The notes beneath the pieces were generated by a model. The model saw only the letters and a program-made list of their open reading frames with translations, was not told where the DNA came from and made no database searches. Below, piece by piece: positions 1-9,643 of a stretch of 64,000 nt of DNA; position 1 is the stretch's first letter, and each line of letters starts with the position of its first letter. This DNA is from Caecitellus pseudoparvulus (lineage: Eukaryota > Bigyra: Bicosoecida): the NCBI GenBank assembly GCA_965644315.1, contig CBFFRQ010000056.1, positions 434,001 through 498,000 of the forward strand. Reading direction: 5' to 3'. A program made the translations under genes and the position numbers.

Positions 1-781
1 GACAGGCGAGCCGCAAGGCAGCCTCAGGCCCGTTCTCGCCTGCGGCGTGCACATCTACCGTTCGGTGTCCGCTAAGTGCCAGCAGCTCATGCACCACATC
101 TAGGTGTCCGTGCTCACAGGCGAGCCGGAAGCCAGCCTCAGGCCCCTGACCGTCTCCTGCGTGCACATCCACAGCCTGGGGGCCGGTTCGATCCAGCAGC
201 TCACGCACCACCTGCACATGTCCCTGTTGGCAGGCGAGCTGGAAACCGTCCAGTGGAGAGGCCCTGCTGCTCGCGTGCACGTTGACGGCACGGTCTCCGC
301 CCAGCCCCAGCAGCTCGCGCACGAGATCCAAGTGGCCATTGCGACACGCCTCCCGGAAGCCCGCTTCATCCTGAGAGTGCACGTTCACGGCACAGGCCCC
401 ACGCAGCGCCAGCAGCTCACGCACGAAGGGCAGCTGGCCAGCGCCACATGCTGCTCTAAAAGCACAGTCAAACACGCCCCGCATGCCCCCGCGCCGGTCC
501 TCGGCAATGCCAAACAGCCCACCCAGCCAATTGATGAGGCTCTGCTCGGTGCTGTCTCGGCTCTCCGCCACGCTGAAGAGCCCGCGCAGCAGGTCAAGGC
601 GAGCTTGCTCCGTGGCCAGGAGCGCAGCCAGGGAAATGTCAGACCACGCAAGTGACTCCCTCCCGGACACTGCCCACTCTGAATCCTCCTCCAGGAGTGC
701 AAGTAAGCCAGTTCCATCCTTTGCCGTGCGGGTAGCTCGCCAACGGCTCAGCCAGGCGCCAGAACCGCTCTGCTCAGCCAT
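1..781 (-). CDS. Ankyrin-repeat protein, N-terminal part (gene runs off the left edge)
   Basis: Reading on the minus strand from an ATG at 781 gives an open frame to the window edge (about 260 residues). The protein begins MAEQSGSGAW. The first ~130 residues are non-repetitive and contain two similar helical stretches (LLRGLFSVAE and INWLGGLFGIAE). Ankyrin-type repeats follow with a 38-residue period, longer than the usual 33: GHLDLVRELL, GHVQVVRELL and GHLDVVHELL, each followed by a V(D/N)VHA turn. The 38-residue period gives visible 114 bp DNA periodicity at the left edge. Ankyrin arrays mediate protein-protein contacts; no partner or function can be assigned. It is divergent from the ankyrin gene starting at 1243, with 461 bp between start codons. 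The 3' end is missing. The frame is certain from the repeats; the start is the only good ATG upstream of them. Confidence 0.8.
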   Translation of the reverse strand, partial: MAEQSGSGAWLSRWRATRTAKDGTGLLALLEEDSEWAVSGRESLAWSDISLAALLATEQARLDLLRGLFSVAESRDSTEQSLINWLGGLFGIAEDRRGGMRGVFDCAFRAACGAGQLPFVRELLALRGACAVNVHSQDEAGFREACRNGHLDLVRELLGLGGDRAVNVHASSRASPLDGFQLACQQGHVQVVRELLDRTGPQAVDVHAGDGQGPEAGFRLACEHGHLDVVHELLALSGHRTVDVHAAGENGPEAALRLAC

Positions 782-1242
782 GGCGTGTTGGGTTCAATTT
801 CCGCGTGCCTCTCTCGCTGCAGAAGGCCTGTGGCACGCACCACGCTCACCCCTGAGCTCTCACACACATTTCTCAAGCAACAAGTAGCCATATGCACATA
901 TGTGTCCTGTCACGGCTGATTTGAATTCAGTGGTGTGGGTTGTGGTTCCCAGGCATGACACGCCCAGCCGTGATAATTCCCGTGCTGCGCACCACCGTGA
1001 TCGCGCTGCGTCCGACCGTATCAAGGCCCTGCCAGGCCCAAACTGTGCATGCATAGCCTGTCAATGCTTCCCTTCTCCAGGTGTGGGCCGCGCGCCCGCC
1101 GCCACTGGCGCCCACGCAGCAGTCACTCGGACGCACTCCTACAAAACCCAGGGACCCGGCGAGCATCGCCCTCCCGCCAGATGCTGTCACCTTTCACCTA
1201 GACTCTGCACGCGCAGCACCGCACCCTTTCCTGCGGCCCGGC
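782..1242. promoter_or_regulatory. Divergent intergenic region between two ankyrin genes
   Basis: 461 bp between two start codons pointing away from each other, so it should hold both promoters and 5' UTRs. It is less GC-rich than its surroundings. It contains a perfect 10 bp palindrome CACATATGTG at 895-904 and a GCGGAAAT motif (reverse complement, 797-804). No TATA box is clear. Confidence 0.4.
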
Positions 1243-1905
1243 ATGGGGTGTGCGGCCAGCTCCAGCGCAGCGGGTGCCGACGCCGGCCAGTCCCCGCAGC
1301 AAGCGGCAGCATCGGACATTGCGGCGTGCGAGCCCGAGGCGCCCGGCGCCTCCACAAATAGCAACACAAAAAGTGTTTCCTATGGGAGCGCAATTTTGGA
1401 CAGCGCAGCCGGGGACGACGTGGAGGGGTTGGCGGAGGAGTTGCGGAAAATGAAGGCAGCAGCGCAAGACGACCCGACGGCGCCCTGGTGGGGTGCTACA
1501 GCTGATGGCCAAGGGCACAGCCTGCTCATGATCGCTTGCAAGCACGGGAGCCTTGGCGCAGCGCAGCTTCTGTGCGTGGAAGCTGGGATGGCGGCTGAAA
1601 CGGCAGCTGCGCCTCCTGCACACGACCCAAGCCAGCCAGTGGACTTGCAGGCGCAGGCGGCGCCGTTGAGAGACTTGCTGACAGCGACTCGGAGGGGGAC
1701 CCTGGATACGCCGTTGCACTATGCGGCACGGGTTGGGGACGAGGCGTTGTGCCGCGCACTGGTGCTGCTGTTGCTGGCAGGCGGAGCTTCAAAGTCCGCA
1801 AAGAATGCCTTTGGTTCCACGCCGGGGGGGGTGTGCGCCCACGCCGCCGTGCAGGCTCTGTTGCACGACCCCTTTTCCGACATCACTGTGATGGGAGCAG
1901 TTTGA
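1243..1905 (+). CDS. Small ankyrin-repeat protein with predicted N-terminal acylation (MGC)
   Basis: 220 residues in one exon. The ATG at 1243 is preferred over upstream in-frame codons because it yields MGCAASSSA, a classic N-myristoylation (Gly2) plus palmitoylation (Cys3) signal. This predicts attachment to the cytosolic face of a membrane. After a Ser/Ala/Gly-rich linker there are two clear ankyrin units: GHSLLMIACKHGSLGAAQLL (about residues 93-112) and TPLHYAARVGDEALCRALVL (about 158-177). A final partial unit reads GSTPGGVCAHAAVQALL. No enzymatic domain is present, so it is probably a membrane-tethered adaptor; its partner is unknown. Its stop codon lies 13 bp from the stop of the convergent SANT-protein gene. 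The acylation is inferred from the motif only. Confidence 0.75.
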   Translation: MGCAASSSAAGADAGQSPQQAAASDIAACEPEAPGASTNSNTKSVSYGSAILDSAAGDDVEGLAEELRKMKAAAQDDPTAPWWGATADGQGHSLLMIACKHGSLGAAQLLCVEAGMAAETAAAPPAHDPSQPVDLQAQAAPLRDLLTATRRGTLDTPLHYAARVGDEALCRALVLLLLAGGASKSAKNAFGSTPGGVCAHAAVQALLHDPFSDITVMGAV

Positions 1906-1918
1906 ATTCCAGCAGCGT

Positions 1919-4900
1919 TCAGTTGCCTGGCCGAGGGCGCTTGGCAGAGGGGGTCGGCCCGCTGCGTTGCCGAGGCCGCTTGGCGTTGCTGCCTCGACCC
2001 GTGCCGGGGCGGGCAGGGGGGGAGGCCATGCCCTGCTGCGCCTGTGCTTCGCGCTGAGCCCGGCTGGCCAGGAGCATGGCCAGGGCGGGGGAAGCCCCCC
2101 CGCCGCCCAGCGCAGGGGGGGGCTGGGCGGGGGAGGCTGATAGCCCCTTCAGGGACAGACGCAGCCCCCCCCCTGGCGTGGTGGGTGCTGCCGCCAGGAG
2201 GCGGGCCAGGAGGCCTTGGGCGTTGGAGAGGAGGGGGGTGTACTGGGTGTCGGGGATGAGGTGGGAGGGGGGCAGGGCGGGGGTGGAGCCCCCCCCCCCG
2301 CCGATGAGCACAGCCGGAACACCCACCCCTACACAGGCGGCGGCGTCGAGTGCCACTTCCCAGGGGGAGGGGCCGGTGCGGCGGCGCGTGGATGCGACGA
2401 AAGATCGCATGCGGGCTTTGAGGCTGGCGGGGTGCTTGACGCGGTAGTAGAAGGCGATGACGTCAGGGGTGGCCTTGTTGGGCAGGTGCGCGGCGATGCG
2501 CCGGAACACCTTGCCGTACACCATGAAGGCCATGAAGAACACGAGTTTCTCCAGGTCCGCCCACGGCGCCGCCAATTCAACGCCTGCCTCGTCGCACTGG
2601 GCCCAGGTCGGAACACGCGGACCGCAGTCGGCAGGTCCAATCGGAACACCCTCCCAGGTCACCTGTGTTCCGCCCACGCCGGGGCGGCGGCGGCGTCCAG
2701 GCGTCTTGAAGGTGGGGCGGGGGGGCACCTCCACGCCGCCCAGCTGCAGAACACTGGTGATGGTGTTCTCAGCTGGGCACTGCAGGGCCAGCGGCAGGGG
2801 GGGTGCGGCCTGTGTGTCAGTGGGGGACACCGCCGCCGCCCACCGGTCCCCTGCCCCGTGCAGCGCAGAGGGGGGGGACACCGTGCCGGCCAGGGCGGCA
2901 GGGGAGGGGGGTGGCACCCGGCTGGCAACCCCCCCCCCGCCTGCGACACCTGCACCCCCATGCACGGTGAGTGCGGAAATAGCTGCCGCATGTGCCGAGG
3001 GCAGGAGACCCCGCCCCCCCGCCGCCAGTCGAGTCGCCTCCGCTGCCAGTCGCGAAACGCCCTCCGCATGCAGCAGAGCGGCGGCCGTCCAGGCAGTGCG
3101 GGAGGAGGGGGGTGCGAGGGAGGGGGGTGTCCGCAGGGACGCGAGGGGGGGCGGTGTCCGGACCAGGCCCCAGTGGCGCGCCCCTGTCCCCCAGGCGGAC
3201 CCCGCCCCCGCCGCAGCTGGGGGTGCGGCGGCGCCCTCATCCACTGACACCTGCAGGTGCAGGTGTGGGTGCAGGGTGCGGAGGAGGTGCCAGGGCGATC
3301 TTTCATCGCACGCGCTGTGCCGCTGGGCACGGGCCTGGAGGGGTGTCAGGGGGGGGGTGCAGGAGGGGTCGCGGAACCACCCCGCGCCCCACCCCCCCGG
3401 ACCCGCCCGCCAGGCGCGGGCTTGGTGGGCCCACCCCGGGTCACATTGCCCCACCGCCAGCATGGCTAGGGCTGTCGCCTGGTCCGCACTGGACCCCTGT
3501 CTCGCCCACGCCGCCAGTGTCCCCTCCAGGCCGGTGGAGGTGCGGGCGCCGCCGGCTGTGGCGGGGGCGGCGGGGGCGGCGGAGGGCGCGATGCGAGATC
3601 GCGTCGCCCGTGTCCCCCCCCCTCCCGCCTCTAGCCAAGCCAGTGTGCCCTCACTGCCCAGGGCCACCCCCACCAACTCAGCCTCCACGGTGCCCAGGCC
3701 GCCGTCAGAGGAGGGGGTGGCGAGGCCCGGCGTAATACGCAGGGCGCGCTCCCGCCGCGCCATGGCAGCCAGGGCCGGCCGCCGCATGAGGCAGTACCCC
3801 GCAGCCAGGGCACGCCGCGCCGCGACACGCGACCGCACACGCGCAAGTATTGCTGCGGTCATGGCCGGCTGCAACGCAGCATGGCTCGCGAGCGTGACGG
3901 CCATGTGCGGGGCCTGGGCGGGGCAGGCGTACAAGGGGGTCTCCCCCGCGGCGGGGTGCAAGTGAGGCAAGTGCGCGGCAAGTGCTTCCACCGACACCCC
4001 CGGCACCCGCACCGCCTCGCCCCCGCACGCCCCCACGCTCCCTGCGAAGGTGGGGTGGTCCCCGCCCCCCCGCGACAGGCCGCGGGTCGCAGCGACGTAC
4101 GATGGTCGCAGCGACGTCGGTGTCGACCACGGAGTCACTGGTGACAACAAGTGCGTCGCTGCGATGCGGGGGAGGGTGGCGGCGGGCACACCCAGCAGAG
4201 CCACTGCGGGGGCGGCGGTGTCCCCACCCCCTGCTGCGTTGCCGCACACGCCCCCCGCAGTGACTCCCGCCTGCCAGCTGAGGCGCAGCAGGGGGTGTGC
4301 CGCCACCACCGCCCGGGCGCGGTTTTCCGCACACACGGCCCGCCAGTCGCCGGCGCACGCGACGTCGCCCCGACCAGAAACGCTCAAGAGACTGGCCACG
4401 GCGCCGCTGACACTGCTGCTGCCGGGGGGGCGAGCCAGAGTGCGGGCCGACCACACTTGGCCAGCGGCACGGCAGGTGCGGAAATAGGTGCGCAACGCCG
4501 CACCCATGCACCGCTCGCTCTCCAGGGCCGCGGCGGCAGCAGCAGAGCGTGCGGCAGCGACAGCCTCTGCTGCGCTTCCAAATTCCGCACCGTACCTGCG
4601 CAGGCGTGCCGCCCACTCGCCCCAGGCCACGGGCGTGTCGCCGGCCTGGGCGGGGGCGTCTGCTGCGTTGTCAGATTCCGCAGGCGCGCCGCCGGCTCCC
4701 GTGCGCCCTGTCAAGCCGCGCGCCCGCCGCGCCTTGCTGCGTTTCAGGGAGTGTTCCAGCCGCTCAGACAAGTCCTTCCGCGCGGCCAAGGCCGCGGCAG
4801 CCGCCGCTTCAGCAGCGGCAGCTGCCGCGCGTTTCTCGGCTGCAGCCTGTTGGCGTTTCGCCCTGCGTTGCAGCGTTTCGCGTTTCGCGGCGAGGGCAGC

Positions 4901-5899
4901 GCCGACTGTCGCCTTGGCGCTCTCGAGCCGCCCCCGCGCATCACGCAATGCAGCGGACAATTGGCCCAGTCGCCGCATGCCTTCCATGACAGCGTCGGAG
5001 GAGGGCGGCGTGATGGGCCCACCCTCCGCCGCCCCCGGCAGCAGGCGCAGGATGCCCGCCGCCTCGCCCTGCACTTGCTCCACCTCTGCCTCCAAGGCGG
5101 AGCGGAGGGGGTGTGGAGGGGGGTGAGGGGGGGGCTGGGGGCACCCCCGTCCCCGGCGCCGTGCTGGGATGGTGCTGGGGAGGGGGCGGCGGGGGGGGCG
5201 CCTGGGGCTGGCCTGCGGGGGAGATGGGCCCACTGCCGCGGGGGTGGGCCCACTGTGGTGGAGCATGGCGCCACGTGCCCCCCCCCGCATGGGGCGGGTC
5301 GCGGGGGGGCTGCGGTGCGTAGGCCCACGCCCCCGCTGGGGGGACCGCATCCACTGGTCCCGCACCGTGGGAGGGGTGTGAGGGGGGGGGTACCGCGGAC
5401 GCCCCCGGGGGGCACCCGCCCTCCACCCCATCGTGGGGGGGTTCGACGGCGGCGGGGGGGGTCCAGGGGGGGAGCGTGGACCCCGCCCCCACCCCCCCTC
5501 CCCGCCACCCAGACGACCCCTTGCCCATCCAAGCGCGAGGGGGTGTGAGGGGGGTCGTGGAAGGGCCGCGGGGGGGTGCGGGGGGGGTGGACCCGGCAAC
5601 ACCTCCCCCTCCTCTGACCCCGAGCGGGGCCGCGACACCACCAGCCCCCCCCTGCGCCCCCCCTGCATGTACTGCCGCCCATCACCAGGCGGCCCCTGTC
5701 GGGGGTGTGGAGGGGGGGGTCCCTGGTGTCCGCGGGGGGGATGCTGGCGAGGGGGCGGGTGCGCCGGCGTGTGCCCCATGTGGGGTGGGCCAGGCCCGTC
5801 CCCTGCCCACCCCCCGTCGCCGCGGGGTGCTCGAATGAACGGCAGCGCCGCCACAAGACCACCTCCGCGGGGAGGCCCTCCCCGCCCGCGCCCGCTCAT
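1919..5899 (-). CDS. SANT-domain chromatin-type protein with RG/P-rich N-terminus
   Basis: 1326 residues from the ATG at 5899 (MSGRGRGGPP). Layout: residues ~1-265 are Gly/Arg/Pro-rich low complexity; ~266-370 form an Ala/Arg/Glu-rich coiled coil; a long Ala-rich middle follows; a SANT/Myb-like domain sits at ~1108-1160 (DLEKLVFFMAFMVYGKVFRRI then AFYYRVKH). The C-terminus is basic (AKRPRQR and AKRPRPGN), likely a nuclear localisation signal. SANT domains of this spacing (FxxxFxxYGKxFxxI...FYYxxKH) occur in corepressor and chromatin-remodelling subunits and bind histone tails or deacetylases; that role is inference. The sequence is studded with C/G homopolymers, so parts of the N-terminal half could be misframed or contain introns. 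Frame openness alone is weak evidence in this composition; the SANT and coiled-coil parts are the secure ones. It follows the TRIP4-AlkB gene on the same strand. Confidence 0.6.
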   Translation of the reverse strand: MSGRGRGGPPRGGGLVAALPFIRAPRGDGGWAGDGPGPPHMGHTPAHPPPRQHPPRGHQGPPPPHPRQGPPGDGRQYMQGGRRGGLVVSRPRSGSEEGEVLPGPPPPHPPAALPRPPSHPLALGWARGRLGGGEGGWGRGPRSPPGPPPPPSNPPTMGWRAGAPRGRPRYPPPHTPPTVRDQWMRSPQRGRGPTHRSPPATRPMRGGARGAMLHHSGPTPAAVGPSPPQASPRRPPRRPLPSTIPARRRGRGCPQPPPHPPPHPLRSALEAEVEQVQGEAAGILRLLPGAAEGGPITPPSSDAVMEGMRRLGQLSAALRDARGRLESAKATVGAALAAKRETLQRRAKRQQAAAEKRAAAAAAEAAAAAALAARKDLSERLEHSLKRSKARRARGLTGRTGAGGAPAESDNAADAPAQAGDTPVAWGEWAARLRRYGAEFGSAAEAVAAARSAAAAAALESERCMGAALRTYFRTCRAAGQVWSARTLARPPGSSSVSGAVASLLSVSGRGDVACAGDWRAVCAENRARAVVAAHPLLRLSWQAGVTAGGVCGNAAGGGDTAAPAVALLGVPAATLPRIAATHLLSPVTPWSTPTSLRPSYVAATRGLSRGGGDHPTFAGSVGACGGEAVRVPGVSVEALAAHLPHLHPAAGETPLYACPAQAPHMAVTLASHAALQPAMTAAILARVRSRVAARRALAAGYCLMRRPALAAMARRERALRITPGLATPSSDGGLGTVEAELVGVALGSEGTLAWLEAGGGGTRATRSRIAPSAAPAAPATAGGARTSTGLEGTLAAWARQGSSADQATALAMLAVGQCDPGWAHQARAWRAGPGGWGAGWFRDPSCTPPLTPLQARAQRHSACDERSPWHLLRTLHPHLHLQVSVDEGAAAPPAAAGAGSAWGTGARHWGLVRTPPPLASLRTPPSLAPPSSRTAWTAAALLHAEGVSRLAAEATRLAAGGRGLLPSAHAAAISALTVHGGAGVAGGGGVASRVPPPSPAALAGTVSPPSALHGAGDRWAAAVSPTDTQAAPPLPLALQCPAENTITSVLQLGGVEVPPRPTFKTPGRRRRPGVGGTQVTWEGVPIGPADCGPRVPTWAQCDEAGVELAAPWADLEKLVFFMAFMVYGKVFRRIAAHLPNKATPDVIAFYYRVKHPASLKARMRSFVASTRRRTGPSPWEVALDAAACVGVGVPAVLIGGGGGSTPALPPSHLIPDTQYTPLLSNAQGLLARLLAAAPTTPGGGLRLSLKGLSASPAQPPPALGGGGASPALAMLLASRAQREAQAQQGMASPPARPGTGRGSNAKRPRQRSGPTPSAKRPRPGN

Positions 5900-6444
5900 G
5901 TGCCTGTGGCAATGCGGCAGACGCGGCAGCGTGCGGTGCGGAAATTGGTCTGCCGCCCTCCGTGCACGCGGCCACTCACCTGCCGCCACCCCATCGAGGC
6001 CCGCCGCCACGACGACTGCCTTGAAACCTGCCCTGACGAGATGGATGCCCTCCCCTGCCTCTGGCACCTCGGTCCCTGTGGGGGGGGTGAAGGGGGGCGC
6101 CCGCAGTGTGGAGGGCTGCCTGCGGCATTTGAAGCATCTGCGCCCTGCAGTTGCCACTCGTACATGTCCAGGAGTCCACCTCAGCCAGCACGCCGTGCTC
6201 CTGATCCTTTGCAAAACAGCTCTCCGGCGTGGTGTGGCCTCGAAATTCGGTGTAGGGCGCCGCTGGTGGCCCTGCGCGCGTTTTCCCAAGTTGGCGGGGG
6301 AGCTGCCTGGTGCAGGGCGGTCACGAGTGCCGCCACGCCTGCCCAGGCTCAGCGGGTGGGGGCTGTGCTCTGTTGGGGGTTGTGCTGCGTGGCGTGGCTT
6401 GCATTCGCGCGGTGCACACGGGGGGGGGGGGATGGGACCCCCCC
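5900..6444. other. Intergenic region upstream of the SANT gene
   Basis: 545 bp between the stop of the TRIP4-AlkB gene (6445) and the ATG of the SANT gene (5899), both on the minus strand. It is less G/C-homopolymeric than the flanking coding regions and carries a GCGGAAAT motif at 5938-5945. I see no gene in it. It presumably contains the promoter of the SANT gene. Confidence 0.4.
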
Positions 6445-9400
6445 TCAGCTGGACGTGTGAGGGGGCTTCACCTGGCGCAGGGTGAGGGCGAGGCGACCCC
6501 CCCCCACGACGGCAGCGGCCCCCCCCGGAGCCTTGCCAGGCAGAACACGCACCATGCCCATCAGAACACGGGTGGCGGGCCCCCCCCACACCAGCGCATC
6601 CCCCGCGCCCACCTTCACAGTGGGCGCCTTGCGGGCCCCACCGCCGCCGCCCGCGGCGCCAGGAGTCACCAGGCTGTAAGCAATTTCCGCAGTCGCCCCG
6701 AAGCTGATGCTGACACTGGGCGCACCTGCACGGGTGGCTGCGGGGGAGAGGGCGGGCTGGGGGGCCAGTGACTCCCGCCCCGTGGACGGAAAGTAACGCA
6801 CCAGGCCGACGGTGGGTGTGAACGCACGAGGCCCCCAGTCCCCCGCGCACGCCCCCTCATCCGCCGCCGCCGCCGCAGCCACCGCCACCGCGCCCAGGCC
6901 TGCCAGGGGGGGGGGCAGGGGGGGGCAGGGGGCCCCATCCACTGCCCGTGTGTGTTCCACCCTGAGGGACTTGGTGTTCCAGGTGCCCCCCAGCGGCAGG
7001 TCGTGCCACGGCTGTGGCTCAGCACCCCGGTTCAGGGGGCGGTACCACCCCCCCCCGACACCCCCCCTGCACCCCCATCCCCAGCCCCAGCACGCGGCAC
7101 GCCTCCACCACCACCCCCTGCACCGCCCGAGGCACCAACCCCCTCACCAGCACTAGCCCAGGCAGCAACACCTGTGTGCGGGGAGCTGCACTGCCGCTGG
7201 GCTGATGTGCTGCTGATTGCAGCCAGGCCTCCAGTGGGCCCATGAAGTCAGGGGGGGGCAGGGGGGGTGCTGTCGCCGGCCAGGGGATGCTGCCGCCGCC
7301 GCCGGCACCCCCCCGAGAGTGCCTGCGCAGGTACACCAGGAGATCGGGGTGGGGCGCTGCGCCTGGGGCGGTGGACCGCAGGTCCAGGGTGGGCCCACCC
7401 TCCGCCCCAGGCGCATCCCCCCCTGCCACCCCCGTAATGGGCGTGCTGGCCTCGAACCCCGCAGCGCCAAGTGTTGCCCACTGCTGTGATGTGCGGATGA
7501 TGTCGGGGCGGCCGGGGGGTGGGCCCACCTTCCCCGCCCGGGCCTGCCCCAGGCGCCCCGTGTCCCCCGGCAGCGTCCAAAAGTCCGCACCCCCCACCGC
7601 ACTGGCCACCGCACAGGCCCGCAGTTGGGCTGGCGGCAGTGTCCCGGCGACCGCCCCAATGGGCTGAGCACCCCCCTCCGGCCGGGGCACCATGAACGCA
7701 CCAGTGTGGGAGGCGGGGGATGCGGGGATACGGGGTCGGGGCCGGCGCCGGCGGGGGGCCTGGGGGGCGGGGTCCTCCCCCGCACCCTCCGCACCCCCCC
7801 CCTCTAGGGGGTCACCATGCTGCAACGCAGCAGACCGCCCAAAGGCGCCCCCCCCTCCAGCACGGCGGGGGGGCGACGGTGGCGCCACCCCCGCCGCAGC
7901 GGCCCTTCGCTGCATGCGTTTCTGGGCGTCTGCGGAAATTGCAGCGTACACATCCGCCGCCCGCCCCGAGAGGGTCGTGTTCGCAAAGGCGCCGCCGCCC
8001 ACGCCAGGCGTCGACTTGCCGGTGTGCGCCAGGTCCGGGTGTTCCGCCTTCGTGTTCCGGCTCGGCGGCGGCAGCGCCTCCGCTGCCCTGTGGGCATGTT
8101 TCCCCACTGGCACGCCCAGGCGCTGCAGGCCGGCCACCGAGCCCGCCGCCGCGACGCCCCCCCCCACCACGCCACTGCGCCGCACAGCCGCCTCGCTGAC
8201 GCCGTAGCTGGCGGCAAGGTCCGCGGAGGAGGCGTCCTGCTGCGTTTCGGAGATGGCCAGGGCGCCGCCGGTGAGGGTGAGGTCCAGGGTCATGCCGCGA
8301 CCCGCCTTGCGGGCCATGAGTGACTCCTGGCGGGCGGCCTCTGCGGCGGCGGCGGCGGCCTGTTCTGCTGGGGACAGCCACATGGAGGTGGCATCGGAGA
8401 AATAGTCCGCACTGTCGTCGAACACCTGCGACCGCGCGACGGCGGTGCGGTCGAACTCCAGCAGGCGGCTCTTGCGGGCGAGGGCGGCGGTGTACCCGTC
8501 ACCCCCCCCCTCCTCCCCCCCCGCATCCCCCCCTCGGCTCATGTACGCCTTGTCAGCCTCCTTGGACAGCGCTTCCGCGTGCTGGCTGGACACCTCTGCG
8601 GCACGGGCCCGGGCGCCCTCAATTCTCCGCCGCCCCATGTCTGCGGCGAAATGCAACGCAGCACCGCAGAAGGAGCACAGGCGCCCCGCCTCACGCTCAC
8701 AGATGACCTTGCCGCAGGCGGTACAGTTGCCCAGCAGGGCGTGGATAGTGCCCATGCAAGGGCAGTACGTACCACGGGAGGCGGCGACACCCACCCCCTC
8801 GGCACCCCCCACCCTGGCCCCCGCTGCCTCAGCGCCAGCGCCCTGCAAGGAGCCCTGCCGTGAGACGCGGGGGGGCAGGGGGGCGGGGGCGTGCTGCGTT
8901 GGGGCGACGCCGGTGGAGGTGCCGAGGCCCCCCCCCCAACCACCCCCCCCCTGTCCCCGCACCTTGCCCGCCATCACGTCCGCATCATCCGCACTGAGAA
9001 CACGGGGTCCGCTGGACGCCGCGGTCTGTTCCGCCCCCACCACCCGCACAGAAGCCAGGATGGCAGCCGCCACATCCTCGCCGTCCTGAGGGGGGGGTGA
9101 GGGGGGGGTGGCGTCACCATCGCCACCGTCCCCCCCTGCGTGCGCCGAGGGGGGGGGGGGGCTCCGAGGCGCCTTGCCCCCCCCCATGAGGCTCGCAAAG
9201 GCTGCCATGTCGTCATCGCCCCCCTTGCCGTGCCGCTTCACACCAGAAGTAGCCATGCCCGTGGGGGGGGCGTGTGCGGTGCTGGAGGGGGGTGCCTTGT
9301 GGCCCGACACACCCCCCCCTCCGACACGACGACCCCCCCCCTTCCGCCCCCGCTTGCCCTTCACCACAGTCACCTGGCGCCCCCCCCGGCGCTCCAACTG

Positions 9401-9643
9401 GGCCGCTGCCTCCACCGCTGGGGCGGGGGCGGGGGCAGGGGCCTCCTCCGGCAGTGCCGCAGACAGCCCCGCCACCAGCTCACCCACGGCAGGTGCGTCG
9501 CCGAACATGGACGCCGCGTACTCGCGCAGGTCTGCTGCGTTTCGGAAGGTGAGCAGGTAGTCCACTGTCTCGTCGCTTTCGAAGCCCAGGAGCAGGCTGA
9601 CCTGGTTGGCCAGCCAGGCGCGGGAGCCGACGACGCCAGCCAT
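6445..9643 (-). CDS. TRIP4/ASC-1 homologue fused to a C-terminal AlkB-like domain (one apparent 1-nt frameshift)
   Basis: Start at the ATG at 9643 (MAGVVGSRAW); about 1065 residues if one G is removed from the G9 run at 7048-7056. Three TRIP4 hallmarks appear in order. An N-terminal helical region reads VSLLLGFESDETVDYLLTF. A C2HC5 zinc finger at ~291-330 has the pattern CxC...NCTACGKVIC...LCSFCGA. The conserved segment DYFSDATSMWLSPAEQ, near residue 412, is followed by a basic helix. TRIP4 is the zinc-finger subunit of the ASCC complex (transcription coactivation, ribosome rescue, alkylation repair). In place of the usual C-terminal ASCH domain, residues ~828-1065 resemble AlkB: WYRPLNRG, then GLVRYFPS, SVSISFG, GDALVWGGPATR and RLALTLRQV. 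The HxD and distal His iron ligands appear absent (ESLAPQPAL and RVLMGMV at those positions), while both C-terminal Arg positions remain. This suggests a non-catalytic AlkB fold. The frameshift is probably a homopolymer error. Confidence 0.75.

Noticed and set aside
785-805. GGTTCAATTTCC-like sequence resembling a tRNA T-loop
   Set aside because: No matching acceptor stem, D-loop or anticodon arm upstream; it sits at the start of the ankyrin gene.
4744-5862. Overlapping 372-codon minus-strand frame
   Set aside because: Alternative frame of the same Pro/Gly homopolymer region; it lacks the coiled coil and leads to a stop instead of the SANT domain.
5900-6850. Extension of the SANT protein upstream of 5899
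   Set aside because: The frame stays open only because of composition; it runs over the AlkB coding region in another frame, and MSGRGRGGPP at 5899 is a better start.
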